64,000 nt of DNA from Streptomyces xanthophaeus (lineage in GTDB: Bacteria; Actinomycetota; Actinomycetes; Streptomycetales; Streptomycetaceae). Location: assembly GCF_030440515.1 (NCBI RefSeq), contig NZ_CP076543.1, forward strand, positions 6,582,501 through 6,646,500, given 5' to 3'. How positions within the stretch are numbered: the first letter of the stretch is position 1; every line of letters starts with the position of its first letter. A program made the position numbers and the translations under genes. The notes under the pieces are model-generated. The model made no database searches. It was not told where the DNA came from and saw only the letters and a list, made by a program, of their open reading frames with translations. Positions 28,071-36,737 of the stretch are shown here, one piece after another.

Positions 28071-28526
28071 ATGACCGAAGTGACACGCGAGCGGGTCGAG
28101 GCGGCCTACGCCGCCCTCGGCTCCGGCGACCGGGCGCGCATCCTGGAGTACTACTCCGAGGACCTGCGCTGGCTGGTGCCGGGCAGCCACCCGCTGGCCG
28201 GCTGGTACGAGAGCCTGGACGCCTTCCTGGAGCTGATGGGGCAGACCCACAAGCTCACGGGCGGCACCTTCCGGATGGACATCCAGGCGGTCCTCGTCGG
28301 CGAGGACTGCAGCGCCGACGTGTGCCGCAACGTGGCCCTGCGGGACGGCGCGGACGAGACGAGCACGTCCCCGTACGAGCGGATGGACTACCCGGTCTTC
28401 CACTTCATGCGGTGGCGCGGCGGCCGGATCGTCGAAGGCCGCGACGGGCTCTTCGGGGACTCGGCGACCGCCTTCAGCCAGTTCTGGGCGCCGTTCGCGC
28501 CGGACGGAACCCGCAGGGACCGATAG
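28071..28526 (+). CDS. SnoaL/NTF2-like protein, second copy
   Basis: 151 residues. It starts with VEAAYAALGSGDRARILEYYSEDLRWLVPGSHPLAGWYESLDAFLELM, the classic SnoaL beginning with a pocket Trp and a His-Pro turn. A beta sheet follows, ending FHFMRWRGGRIVEGRDGLFG. AAGGAGAAG is a good ribosome site. It is the middle member of the NTF2-like trio. The ligand is unknown. Confidence 0.85.
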   Translation: MTEVTRERVEAAYAALGSGDRARILEYYSEDLRWLVPGSHPLAGWYESLDAFLELMGQTHKLTGGTFRMDIQAVLVGEDCSADVCRNVALRDGADETSTSPYERMDYPVFHFMRWRGGRIVEGRDGLFGDSATAFSQFWAPFAPDGTRRDR

Positions 28527-28540
28527 GGGGGTTGAGCGCG

Positions 28541-28924
28541 ATGGACCGACACGAGAGCCACACCGAAATCCTTCGGAAGTACTACGAGTACGCCAACGCC
28601 GGGGACTGGGACCGCTGGTGCGACCTGTTCGCCGACGACCAGGTGATGGACGAGCAGCTCGCCGGCCACATCGAGGGCCTGGACGTGCTGCGCTCGATGA
28701 TGAAGGGCATGGGCACGATGTACCGGGTCTTCCGGAACGAGCCCGTGCACTTCCTCGTCGACGGCGAGAAGGCCGCGGCCGTCTCGCACCTGACCGCGGT
28801 CAGCGCCTCGGGCGAGGCCATCGAGGCCGAGGTCATGAACTTCTTCCGGATCGTGGACGGAAAGATCGCCTACATGGCGAACTACCACGACACGGTTCCC
28901 TTCCAGGTGCTGAGCCAGGACTGA
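28541..28924 (+). CDS. SnoaL/NTF2-like protein, third copy
   Basis: 127 residues with the SnoaL plan: ILRKYYEYANAGDWDRWCDLFADDQVMDEQL, then IEGLDVLRSMMKGM and strands ending MNFFRIVDGKIAYMANYHD. Ten bases separate it from the GMC oxidoreductase gene, so co-translation is likely. It may accept or shuttle a product of that enzyme; this rests on location only. Confidence 0.85.
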   Translation: MDRHESHTEILRKYYEYANAGDWDRWCDLFADDQVMDEQLAGHIEGLDVLRSMMKGMGTMYRVFRNEPVHFLVDGEKAAAVSHLTAVSASGEAIEAEVMNFFRIVDGKIAYMANYHDTVPFQVLSQD

Positions 28925-28934
28925 GGGGGGATCC

Positions 28935-30539
28935 GTGAGCGTCGAAGAGTACGACTACGTCGTCGTGGGATCCGGCACCGCCGGCAGCGTGCTGGCGGAC
29001 CGGCTCTCCGAGGACCCGGACGTCTCCGTCCTGGTCCTGGAGGCGGGCGGCTCCCGCATACCGCCCGAGGTGGACGACCCGTCCTCCTGGTACAAGCTCC
29101 TCGGCGGGCCGGTGGACTGGGGCTACACCAGCACCCCGCAGCCCGGCCTCGACGGCCGCCGCACTTACGAACCGCGCGGCAAGGCCCCCGGCGGCAGCAG
29201 CAACCTCTACATCATGATGCACATCCGGGGCCACGCCTCGGACTTCGACAACTGGGCCTACCAGGGCGCCGCCGGCTGGTCCCACGAGGACGTGCTGCCC
29301 TACTTCGCCCTGCTGGAGGGCCAGGAGGACGCCACCGCCGCCACCACGGGCACCCGGGGCCCGCAGCGGATCACCAACGCCGGACGGCACGGCCCCAACC
29401 CGGTCTCCCGCGCCTTCATCGACGCCGCCGTCGAGCTGGGCCACCAGGAGATCGACGACTTCAACACCGACGGCCCCCGGCGCGGCCTCTTCGGCACCGG
29501 CTGGCACCACATCGACGTGGCCGACGGCCGCCGCCAGGGCGCCCTCGCCGCCTACCTGGAGCCGGCGCTGCGGCGCGCCAACCTGACCCTGCGCACCAAC
29601 GCGCAGAGCACCCGGCTGCTGTTCGACGGGGACACCTGCACGGGCGTCGAGTACGTCCAGCTGAAGGCTCCCGCCGACTTCCCCGGCCGGACGGTCCGGG
29701 ACGGCCACAGCGCCGCCGCGGCGCCCGGGCTGCACACCGTACGGGCCCGCCGTGAGGTGATCGTGGCGGCCGGGGCGATCGAGTCCCCGAAGCTGCTGCT
29801 GCTCTCCGGCATCGGCCGTCCCGAGCAGCTGCGCGAGCACGGCATCGAGATCACCGCGGCCCTGCCCGGGGTCGGCGAGAACTTCCACAACCACGTCCTG
29901 ACCGGGCTGATGGCCGAGGTCACCCAGGAGCTCCCGCCGCCGGCGCAGAACCTGTCGGAGAGCGCTCTATTCCTGTCCTCGCAGCCCGGGCTGCCCGCCC
30001 CCGACCTGCAGATCGCCTTCGTCCACGTGCCGTTCGACGTGATCGTCGGCCAGGACCACCCCAACACGGTGTCGATCCTGCCCGGTGTCGTACGGCCCGT
30101 CTCGCGCGGCTGGATCAGGCTGGCGAGCGCCGATCCGCTGGCCCACCCGCTGATCAACCCGAACTACCTGGGCGACCGGTGGGACCTGGAACGGATGGTC
30201 CAGGGCGTCAAGATCGCCCGGGAGATCTTCGCGACCTCCGCCTTCTCCCCCTGGTACAAGCAGGAGCTCCAGCCCGGCCCGGGCTACGTGGGCGACGACG
30301 ACCTGCGGACCTTCGTGAAGCAGAAGTCGGAGAGCTACCACCACCAGGCCGGCTCCTGCCGCATGGGCATCGACGACCTCTCCGTCGTCGACCCCGAGCT
30401 GCGGGTGCACGGCGTACGGAACCTGCGCGTGGTCGACGCGAGCGTGATGCCCGCGGTCCCGTCCGGCAACTGCCACACCGCCATCGCGATGATCGCCGAA
30501 CGCGCGGCGGACTTCCTGAAGGGAGCCTCCCGTGTCTGA
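28935..30539 (+). CDS. GMC-family FAD oxidoreductase (alcohol/choline dehydrogenase type)
   Basis: A 534-residue flavoenzyme that oxidises an alcohol, sugar or polyol to an aldehyde or ketone. The N-terminus has the FAD motif DYVVVGSGTAGSVLADRLSED and the ADP-ribose Glu in LVLEAGG. The GMC signature follows near residue 85 (GKAPGGSSNLYIMMHIRG). The C-terminal catalytic His is in SYHHQAGSCRMG; the second position falls in SGNCHTAIAMIAERAAD, where His stands where many members have Asn. GTG start after GGGGGGATCC. The 3' end overlaps the next DJ-1 gene by 8 bases. Confidence 0.92.
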   Translation: MSVEEYDYVVVGSGTAGSVLADRLSEDPDVSVLVLEAGGSRIPPEVDDPSSWYKLLGGPVDWGYTSTPQPGLDGRRTYEPRGKAPGGSSNLYIMMHIRGHASDFDNWAYQGAAGWSHEDVLPYFALLEGQEDATAATTGTRGPQRITNAGRHGPNPVSRAFIDAAVELGHQEIDDFNTDGPRRGLFGTGWHHIDVADGRRQGALAAYLEPALRRANLTLRTNAQSTRLLFDGDTCTGVEYVQLKAPADFPGRTVRDGHSAAAAPGLHTVRARREVIVAAGAIESPKLLLLSGIGRPEQLREHGIEITAALPGVGENFHNHVLTGLMAEVTQELPPPAQNLSESALFLSSQPGLPAPDLQIAFVHVPFDVIVGQDHPNTVSILPGVVRPVSRGWIRLASADPLAHPLINPNYLGDRWDLERMVQGVKIAREIFATSAFSPWYKQELQPGPGYVGDDDLRTFVKQKSESYHHQAGSCRMGIDDLSVVDPELRVHGVRNLRVVDASVMPAVPSGNCHTAIAMIAERAADFLKGASRV

Positions 30540-31143
30540 CGCGGTGCTGCGCGAGGGCGCGCTGTCCGGGACCCGGATCGCGGTCCTGGTCGAGAGCGAC
30601 TACTACGAGCCGGAGATCTTCTACTACCAGCGCCGCTTCGCCGAGGAGGGCGCCGAGGTCGACTTCCTGACCCGGCTGTGGGGCAACGACTCCATCACCT
30701 TCACCGGGCACGAGTACCGGGCGCCCTTCACGGCCACGCAGTCCCTGGAGGGACTGAGTGACACGGAGCTGCGCCGGTACGCGGCGATCATCGTGCCCTC
30801 GGGCATGGTGGCCGACCGGCTGCGCTACACCGAGGACGTGGACGTCCTCGCCCCGGCGACCGAGCTGCTGCGCCGGGCCTTCGAGGAGCCGACGGTCCTC
30901 AAGGGGATCATCTGCCACGGCATGTGGCTGGCCTCCTCGATCCCGGACAAGATCCGCGGCCGCAAGGTGGTCTGCCACAACAACCTCATCGGTGACGTCC
31001 GGAACATGGGCGGGGAGTACGTCGACGAGGACGTGGTGGTCGACGGGGACCTGGTCACCGGCCGCACCGGAGCCCACCACCACCTGTTCGCCCGCCGGAT
31101 CATCGAACTGATCGCGGCCGGCCGGGGCCGGGGAGCCGGCTGA
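30532..31143 (+). CDS. DJ-1/PfpI family protein, second copy
   Basis: 203 residues, shortest of the three DJ-1 proteins and closest to the PfpI/YhbO type. The conserved Glu is in VLVESDYYEPEIFYYQRRFAEEG. The nucleophile is Cys128 in KGIICHGMW, followed by a typical second half (GRKVVCHNNLIGDVRNMGGEYVDEDVVVDGDLVTGR). It overlaps the GMC gene upstream and shares one base with the VOC gene downstream. It probably acts on reactive carbonyls formed nearby (inference). Confidence 0.9.
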   Translation: MSDAVLREGALSGTRIAVLVESDYYEPEIFYYQRRFAEEGAEVDFLTRLWGNDSITFTGHEYRAPFTATQSLEGLSDTELRRYAAIIVPSGMVADRLRYTEDVDVLAPATELLRRAFEEPTVLKGIICHGMWLASSIPDKIRGRKVVCHNNLIGDVRNMGGEYVDEDVVVDGDLVTGRTGAHHHLFARRIIELIAAGRGRGAG

Positions 31144-31580
31144 TGGCCGCCGGGCTGCGCTGGTCCCACGTAGGACTGAACTGCACGGACCAGAAGACCA
31201 CCGAGGAGTTCTACACCCGGTACTTCGGCTTCACCCGGGCCCGGGTGGTCGACCTCGGGGAGACCCAGATCGTGTTCCTGCGCAAGGGGGACGCGTACCT
31301 GGAGCTCTTCGCGGCCGGCGGGACCGCCCCGGCCCGCCCGGCGAACGACGACGGCCCGCAGGCCCCCGGCCGGATGCGCCACCTGGCCTTCCAGACCGAC
31401 AGCGTGGACGCGTTCCTGGCCGAGCTGGGCGACGCGGCGGAAGTGACCCTGGGACCACTGGACTTCGACGACTTCATCTGCGGCTGGCGGACCGTGTGGG
31501 TCCGCGATCCCGACGGGGTCGTCGTCGAGGTCAGCCAGGGGTACGAGGACGACGGCTCTCACGACAAGGACGGTGCGTGA
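31143..31580 (+). CDS. VOC-family (glyoxalase/dioxygenase fold) protein
   Basis: 145 residues with two beta-alpha-beta-beta-beta units. WSHVGLNCTDQKTTEEFYTRYFGF holds the first metal-ligand His. QIVFLRKGDAYLELFAAGG carries the Glu ligand. RMRHLAFQTDSVDAFLAEL has the second His and VWVRDPDGVVVEVSQGY the final Glu. All four ligand positions look present, so a metal-dependent lyase or isomerase is plausible. The substrate is unknown; glyoxalase I-like or epimerase roles fit the carbonyl theme. Confidence 0.88.
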   Translation: MAAGLRWSHVGLNCTDQKTTEEFYTRYFGFTRARVVDLGETQIVFLRKGDAYLELFAAGGTAPARPANDDGPQAPGRMRHLAFQTDSVDAFLAELGDAAEVTLGPLDFDDFICGWRTVWVRDPDGVVVEVSQGYEDDGSHDKDGA

Positions 31581-31583
31581 CCC

Positions 31584-33407
31584 ATGGCTGACGCCGTGAC
31601 CTTCTCCTTCTCCGACACGATCGCGGGATACGTCACCCGCTTCGACTCCGGGGCCCGGCTGCTGAAGCTGAAGACCTCCGACGGGCGCGAGTTCGACGTC
31701 TCCCTCGCCGGTGACCCCAGCGCCGAGCTGGTCCGCAACCTGGACGAGCCCTACATCGACGCCTCCGGGCACATCGACGAGATGCTCTCGCCCGGACGGT
31801 TCCTCTTCGTCTACGGGGTCCACTACCCGGAGCACGGCGGACGCTTCGACGCCAAGCGCCTGGTCTTCCTGGGCCGCGGGGCCGAGGACTACCGCTTCGA
31901 GGAGCCCAGCTGGTGGATCAAGCAGATCGAATCCCTGGCCGACTTCTACAAGCGGGCGCAGTTCGGCGACGGGCCGGTGGACTTCACCGAGTACCGCACC
32001 GAGATCCGGCTCGGCGGTGACAAGACCGCCAGCCACGTCCAGGAGACCGACACCATCTCCCGCCTGGTCTACGGCATGGCCTCGGCCTACCTGCTGACCG
32101 GCAAGGACGAGTACCTGGAGGTCGCCGAGCGCGGCACCGAGTACCTGCGCAAGCACATGCGGGTCGTGGACAGCGAAGAGGACGTGGTCTTCTGGTACCA
32201 CGGCATCAGCGTCGACGGGGACAGCGAGCGCAAGCTCTTCACCTCGGAGTTCTCCGACGACTACGACGCGATCCCGATGTACGAGCAGATCTACGCGCTG
32301 GCCGGCCCGATCCAGACGTACCGGGTCACCGGTGACATCCGGATCAAGAACGACGCGGACGCCACCATCAGGCTGTTCGACAAGTTCTTCTTCGACCCGG
32401 AGCAGGGCGGCTACTACTCGCACATCGACCCGATCCTCTTCAGCGCCGACCACGAGTCCCTCGGTGAGAACGCCGAGCGCAAGAACTGGAACTCGGTCGG
32501 CGACCACGCGCCCGCCTACCTGATCAACCTGTACCTGGCGACCGGCGACCAGAAGTACGCCGACTTCCTCGAGTACACCTTCGACACCATCGCCGACAAG
32601 TTCCCGGACTACAAGAACAGCCCCTTCGTCCAGGAGCGCTTCTTCCGCGACTGGTCGCACGACACCGCGCACAGCTGGCAGCAGAACCGTGCGGTGGTCG
32701 GCCACAACCTGAAGATCGCCTGGAACCTGATGCGGATGAACTCGCTGAAGGCCAAGCCGGAGTACGAGCAGCTCGCCAGGAAGATCGGCGAGATCATGCC
32801 GGCGGTCGGCAGCGACGTGCAGCGCGGCGGCTGGTACGACGTCGTCGAGCGGATCAAGGACGGCGACCAGGAGGCGTACCGGTTCGCCTGGCACGACCGC
32901 AAGGCCTGGTGGCAGCAGGAGCAGGCGATCCTCGCCTACCTCATCCTGAACGGCACGGTCGGCGGCGACGCGAACCTGCGCGAGGCCCGGCAGGCCCAGG
33001 CCTTCTACAACACCTTCTTCCTCGACCACGACGAGGGAGCCGTCTACTTCAACGTGCTCGCCAGCGGTACGCCGTACCTGCTCGGCACCGAGCGGCTCAA
33101 GGGCAGCCACTCGATGTCCATGTACCACTCGGCGGAGCTCTGCTACCTCTCCGCCGTCTACAACAACCTGCTCATCAACGGCCGGGAGATGGACTTCCAC
33201 TTCCAGCCCGACCCGACGAACCTGCCCGACCGCGTCCTGCGCGTCTCGCCCGACCTGCTTCCCGCCGGTTCGGTGCGGATCGCGTCCGTGGAGATCGACG
33301 AGAAGCCGTACACCGACTTCGACGCCGATGCCCTCACCGTGCGGCTGCCCGACGTGCAGGGCCGCGTGAAGGTCAAGGTCCGGCTGCGTCCAGTGGCCAA
33401 GAAGTAG
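31584..33407 (+). CDS. AGE-type (N-acylglucosamine 2-epimerase superfamily) protein with extra N-terminal domain
   Basis: 607 residues. The first ~95 (DTIAGYVTRFDSGARLLKLK, then GRFLFVYGVHYPEHG) look like a separate beta-rich OB-like domain. The rest resembles the (alpha/alpha)6 barrel of AGE epimerases and cellobiose epimerases: HVQETDTISRLVYGMASAYLLTG, then VFWYHGISVDGD, DWSHDTAHSWQQNRAVVGHNLKIAW and WWQQEQAILAYLILNG. Several His residues sit at catalytic-type positions. It may epimerise or isomerise a sugar. No similar gene is near rpe, so it belongs to this block. ATG start three bases after the VOC stop. Confidence 0.85.
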   Translation: MADAVTFSFSDTIAGYVTRFDSGARLLKLKTSDGREFDVSLAGDPSAELVRNLDEPYIDASGHIDEMLSPGRFLFVYGVHYPEHGGRFDAKRLVFLGRGAEDYRFEEPSWWIKQIESLADFYKRAQFGDGPVDFTEYRTEIRLGGDKTASHVQETDTISRLVYGMASAYLLTGKDEYLEVAERGTEYLRKHMRVVDSEEDVVFWYHGISVDGDSERKLFTSEFSDDYDAIPMYEQIYALAGPIQTYRVTGDIRIKNDADATIRLFDKFFFDPEQGGYYSHIDPILFSADHESLGENAERKNWNSVGDHAPAYLINLYLATGDQKYADFLEYTFDTIADKFPDYKNSPFVQERFFRDWSHDTAHSWQQNRAVVGHNLKIAWNLMRMNSLKAKPEYEQLARKIGEIMPAVGSDVQRGGWYDVVERIKDGDQEAYRFAWHDRKAWWQQEQAILAYLILNGTVGGDANLREARQAQAFYNTFFLDHDEGAVYFNVLASGTPYLLGTERLKGSHSMSMYHSAELCYLSAVYNNLLINGREMDFHFQPDPTNLPDRVLRVSPDLLPAGSVRIASVEIDEKPYTDFDADALTVRLPDVQGRVKVKVRLRPVAKK

Positions 33408-33444
33408 CGCTCAACGGGGGGCGCCCCAAACAGAGGGGAATGCA

Positions 33445-33795
33445 ATGACTCTCAACGTCAAGGAACGCCGGAACAAGACGGGCACCGTGCTCGTCGCCAC
33501 CGGCGAGATCAACAGCGAGACATCCGGATCGCTGCTCCAGGCACTGCTGCCGCTGGTCCGCGAGGGCAAGCCGCTGAAGATCGACCTCACGGCGGTCTCC
33601 TACGTCTCCAGCGCGGGCCTGCGCACCCTGCTCGTGGTCTACCGCGAGGCGCAGCACGCCGGTGTCGCGGTCACCCTCTACGGGGTGAGCGAGGAAGTCC
33701 GGTTCGTCATGTCGGCCACCGGGTTCCTCGACTTCTTCGAGACCGGCGAGGCCGTCGCCGCGGCCGCCAAGGCCAAGGCCAAGGCCGCGCGATGA
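33445..33795 (+). CDS. STAS-domain anti-sigma factor antagonist, first copy
   Basis: 116 residues of the SpoIIAA/RsbV fold. The phospho-serine site is Ser56 in YVSSAGLRTLLVVY. In partner switching, the unphosphorylated form binds an RsbW-like kinase and frees its target. The C-terminal tail is Ala/Lys repeats (AAAKAKAKAAR). It sits between an epimerase and a debranching enzyme gene, and its stop overlaps glgX (ATGA). The kinase and phosphatase genes are 2-3 kb downstream. Confidence 0.92.
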   Translation: MTLNVKERRNKTGTVLVATGEINSETSGSLLQALLPLVREGKPLKIDLTAVSYVSSAGLRTLLVVYREAQHAGVAVTLYGVSEEVRFVMSATGFLDFFETGEAVAAAAKAKAKAAR

Positions 33796-35939
33796 CCGAG
33801 ACCCGGTCCGAGCAGGTGCTGCGCGTCGACGCGTACCCGACCCACGAGGTGGGCGGGTACCGCGTCCGCGCCGGCAAACCGTTCCCCTTCGGGGCCAACG
33901 TGGTCCCCGGCGGGGTCAGCTTCTCCGTCTTCTCCGACCAGGCCACCTCCATGACCCTGGTCATCTTCAAGCGCGGAGAACCCGAGCCGATGGCCGAACT
34001 GGAGTTCCCCGAGGAATTCCGCACCGGCAGCGTCTTCGCCATGACCGTCTTCGGCCTCGACCACGAGAACATCGAGTACGGGTACCGGGCCGACGGCCCC
34101 TACGACCCGGTCACCGGCCACCGCTTCGACGCCCGGCAGGTGCTCTCCGACCCGTACGCGCGGCTGATCGCCGGCCGGGACGTGTGGGGCGTGGAGCCCG
34201 ACCGCAGCCGCGGCTACCAGTACCGCTCCCGCGTCTGCCTCCAGGACTTCGACTGGGGCGACGACACCCCGCTGGGCATCCCCGCCGAGGACCTCGTCGT
34301 GTACGAGACCCACGTGCGAGGCTTCACCCGGCACCCGTCCTCGCAGGTCACCGCACCCGGCACGTTCGCGGGGCTGCGCGAGAAGATCCCGTACCTGAAG
34401 GAACTCGGGATCAACTGCATCGAGCTGCTCCCGGTGTTCGAGTTCGACGAGAGCGACAACCCGCGCACCAACCCGGAGACGGGCGAGCAGCTCTTCGACT
34501 ACTGGGGCTACAACACCGTCTCGTTCTTCGCGCCCAAGGCCGGCTACGCGGCCACCGGACGCTACGGCATGCAGGGCGACGAGTTCCGCACCCTGATCAA
34601 GGACCTGCACGCGGCCGGCATCGAGGTCATCCTCGACGTCGTCTTCAACCACACCGCCGAGGGCAACGAGCAGGGTCCGACGATCTCCTTCAAGGGGCTC
34701 GACAACGCCACGTACTACATGCTCACGCCCGAGGGGTACTACTTCAACTTCAGCGGCACCGGCAACACCGTCAACTGCAACCACCCCGTCGTGCGCAACT
34801 ACGTGCTCGACTGCCTGCGCCACTGGGTCGCCGACTACCACATCGACGGCTTCCGCTTCGACCTGGCGGCCATCCTCGGCCGGGCCCTGGACGGCACCCC
34901 GCTGCCCAACCCGCCGCTGCTGGAACTGCTCGCCTACGACCCGGTCCTGCGGCACACCAAGCTCATCGCCGAGGCCTGGGACGCCGGCGGCCTCTACGAG
35001 GTCGGCAACTTCCCGGCGTACGGCCGCTGGGCCGAGTGGAACGGCAAGTACCGCGACACCGTGCGCAGCTTCCTCAAGGGCGACCCCGGCGTCACCGGCG
35101 AGCTGGCCACCCGGATCGCCGGCTCGCCCGACCTGTACGCCACCCGCGGCACCGCTGCCTCGGTCAACTTCCTGACCGCGCACGACGGCTTCACCCTCGC
35201 CGACCTGGTCTCCTACAACGACAAGCACAACGAGGCCAACGGCGAGAACAACAACGACGGTGCCAACGACAACAACAGCTGGAACTGCGGCGCCGAGGGA
35301 CCCACCGACGACCCGGAGATCAACACGCTGCGCACCCGGCAGATGAAGAACGCCCTCGCGATCCTCTTCACCAGCCAGGGCATCCCGATGCTGCTGGCCG
35401 GGGACGAGGTCGCGCGCACCCAGCAGGGCAACAACAACACGTACTGCCAGGACAACGAGCTCTCCTGGTTCGACTGGGACCAGGTCGACGACAACGCCGA
35501 ACTGCTCCGGTTCACGCGGGAGATGATCGAGTTCCGCAAGCACCACCGCGAACTGCGCTCCACCGCCCACCCCACCGGGCAGGTCCGCGAGCACCTGGGC
35601 CTGCCGGACATCAGCTGGCACGGGGAGCGGGCCTGGCAGCCCGACTGGTCGGCCGAGAGCCGGCTGCTGGCGGTGGCCCGCTGCGGCACCGGCGACGACG
35701 ACGTGGTGTACGTGGCCATGAACGCGCACTGGGAGTCGCACGACCTGGAACTGCCCGCCCTGCCGGGAGGCCGGAGCTGGCACCTGTTCGCCGACACCGG
35801 GGCCGAGGCACCGTACGACATCCGCACCCCCGGGGCCGAACAGGAGCTGGACAACGCCGGGAAGTACCTGATCGGCCCGCGCTCGGTCGTGATCCTGGTG
35901 GGCCGCACGAACGACCGCGACGACCTCGACACGCCCTGA
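33792..35939 (+). CDS. glgX: Glycogen debranching enzyme (GlgX type, GH13)
   Basis: 715 residues. An N-terminal carbohydrate-binding sandwich (PFPFGANVVPGGVSFSVFSDQ) precedes the TIM barrel. Catalytic residues are the Asp in DGFRFDLAAILGR, the Glu in LIAEAWDAGG and the Asp in FLTAHDGFTLADL, as in isoamylase/GlgX. It hydrolyses alpha-1,6 branches of glycogen limit dextrins. Placement between two STAS genes with coupled starts is odd: it suggests glycogen turnover tied to a partner-switch signal. The usual treX/treY/treZ neighbours are not here. Confidence 0.94.
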   Translation: MTETRSEQVLRVDAYPTHEVGGYRVRAGKPFPFGANVVPGGVSFSVFSDQATSMTLVIFKRGEPEPMAELEFPEEFRTGSVFAMTVFGLDHENIEYGYRADGPYDPVTGHRFDARQVLSDPYARLIAGRDVWGVEPDRSRGYQYRSRVCLQDFDWGDDTPLGIPAEDLVVYETHVRGFTRHPSSQVTAPGTFAGLREKIPYLKELGINCIELLPVFEFDESDNPRTNPETGEQLFDYWGYNTVSFFAPKAGYAATGRYGMQGDEFRTLIKDLHAAGIEVILDVVFNHTAEGNEQGPTISFKGLDNATYYMLTPEGYYFNFSGTGNTVNCNHPVVRNYVLDCLRHWVADYHIDGFRFDLAAILGRALDGTPLPNPPLLELLAYDPVLRHTKLIAEAWDAGGLYEVGNFPAYGRWAEWNGKYRDTVRSFLKGDPGVTGELATRIAGSPDLYATRGTAASVNFLTAHDGFTLADLVSYNDKHNEANGENNNDGANDNNSWNCGAEGPTDDPEINTLRTRQMKNALAILFTSQGIPMLLAGDEVARTQQGNNNTYCQDNELSWFDWDQVDDNAELLRFTREMIEFRKHHRELRSTAHPTGQVREHLGLPDISWHGERAWQPDWSAESRLLAVARCGTGDDDVVYVAMNAHWESHDLELPALPGGRSWHLFADTGAEAPYDIRTPGAEQELDNAGKYLIGPRSVVILVGRTNDRDDLDTP

Positions 35940-35955
35940 CCGAAGGAGACCTGAC

Positions 35956-36267
35956 ATGCCGCTTTCCGTGTCCCTGAGCATCGAGGGCGACACCACCGTG
36001 ATCGAACTGACGGGCGAGCTGGACGCCAAGACCGCGCCGGACTTCCACCGGACCATCGAGAAGGCCGCCGGCCACGGCACCCAGACCGTCGAGATCAGGA
36101 TGGCCGGCGTCGGCTACATGGCCAGCGCCGGACTGCGCTCCCTGGTCTTCGCCCAGCAGAAGGTCGCGAACGACGTCACCATCAAGGTGGTCGGTGCCAT
36201 AGAGCCTGTGTCCCGGACCATCCGGACCGCCGGGCTCGACCGGAGCATCGTCCTCTCCGATGAGTGA
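35956..36267 (+). CDS. STAS-domain anti-sigma factor antagonist, second copy
   Basis: 103 residues. GELDAKTAPDFHRTIEKAAGHG precedes the phospho-site Ser57 in YMASAGLRSLVFAQQ. It is closely related in form to the first STAS gene of this cluster but not identical. AAGGAGACC is a strong ribosome site. The stop overlaps the RsbW-like kinase gene (GTGA), marking this STAS protein as the likely direct partner. Confidence 0.93.
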   Translation: MPLSVSLSIEGDTTVIELTGELDAKTAPDFHRTIEKAAGHGTQTVEIRMAGVGYMASAGLRSLVFAQQKVANDVTIKVVGAIEPVSRTIRTAGLDRSIVLSDE

Positions 36268-36737
36268 CCACCGTGACTGACATGGTCGAACTGGCGAGGA
36301 CGTCCTGCGTACTGGAAGTGCCCGCAACGGTGGGGGCACTGGGCGAAATCGCCACGTTCGTCCTGCGGCTGGCCGGAACGGCGCGCCTGGACAAGGGCGC
36401 CACCTACCGGCTCCGGCTGGCCGTGGACGAACTGGCCACGAACGTCGTGATGCACGGGTACCGGGGCGGCGACGGACGGATCACCGTCCGCGGCCGCTCC
36501 GGCCCGGGCGGGGTGCAGATCGTCATCGAGGACACCGCACCCCCCTTCGACCCCGTCGAAGGCCGCCTGCCGCCCGCCCCCGGGGTCCCCCCGGAGGAAC
36601 GGCGGATCGGCGGCCTCGGCATCCACCTGGCACTGACCAGCGTGGACGAGTTCGGCTACGCGCACAGGGACGGCCGCAACATCAGCACCCTGACTGTGAA
36701 GGCTGAGGGGACGGACCGATGCCCTCCACGACCGTGA
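36264..36737 (+). CDS. RsbW/SpoIIAB-like anti-sigma serine kinase
   Basis: 157 residues of the GHKL ATPase fold. The N-box is LAVDELATNVVMHGYRGG, the G1-like site is VIEDTAPPFDP and the G2 region RIGGLGIHLALTSVDEF. It would phosphorylate the STAS proteins and hold a sigma factor or other target. It is coupled to the second STAS gene upstream and overlaps the SpoIIE gene downstream by 19 bases. No SigB-type sigma gene lies in the window, so the target is elsewhere or is not a sigma factor. Confidence 0.92.
   Translation: MTTVTDMVELARTSCVLEVPATVGALGEIATFVLRLAGTARLDKGATYRLRLAVDELATNVVMHGYRGGDGRITVRGRSGPGGVQIVIEDTAPPFDPVEGRLPPAPGVPPEERRIGGLGIHLALTSVDEFGYAHRDGRNISTLTVKAEGTDRCPPRP

Noticed and set aside
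30825..33200. 791-codon minus-strand frame opposite the DJ-1, VOC and AGE genes
   Set aside because: Repetitive Val/Asp/Gly translation, no domain, crosses several real gene boundaries.
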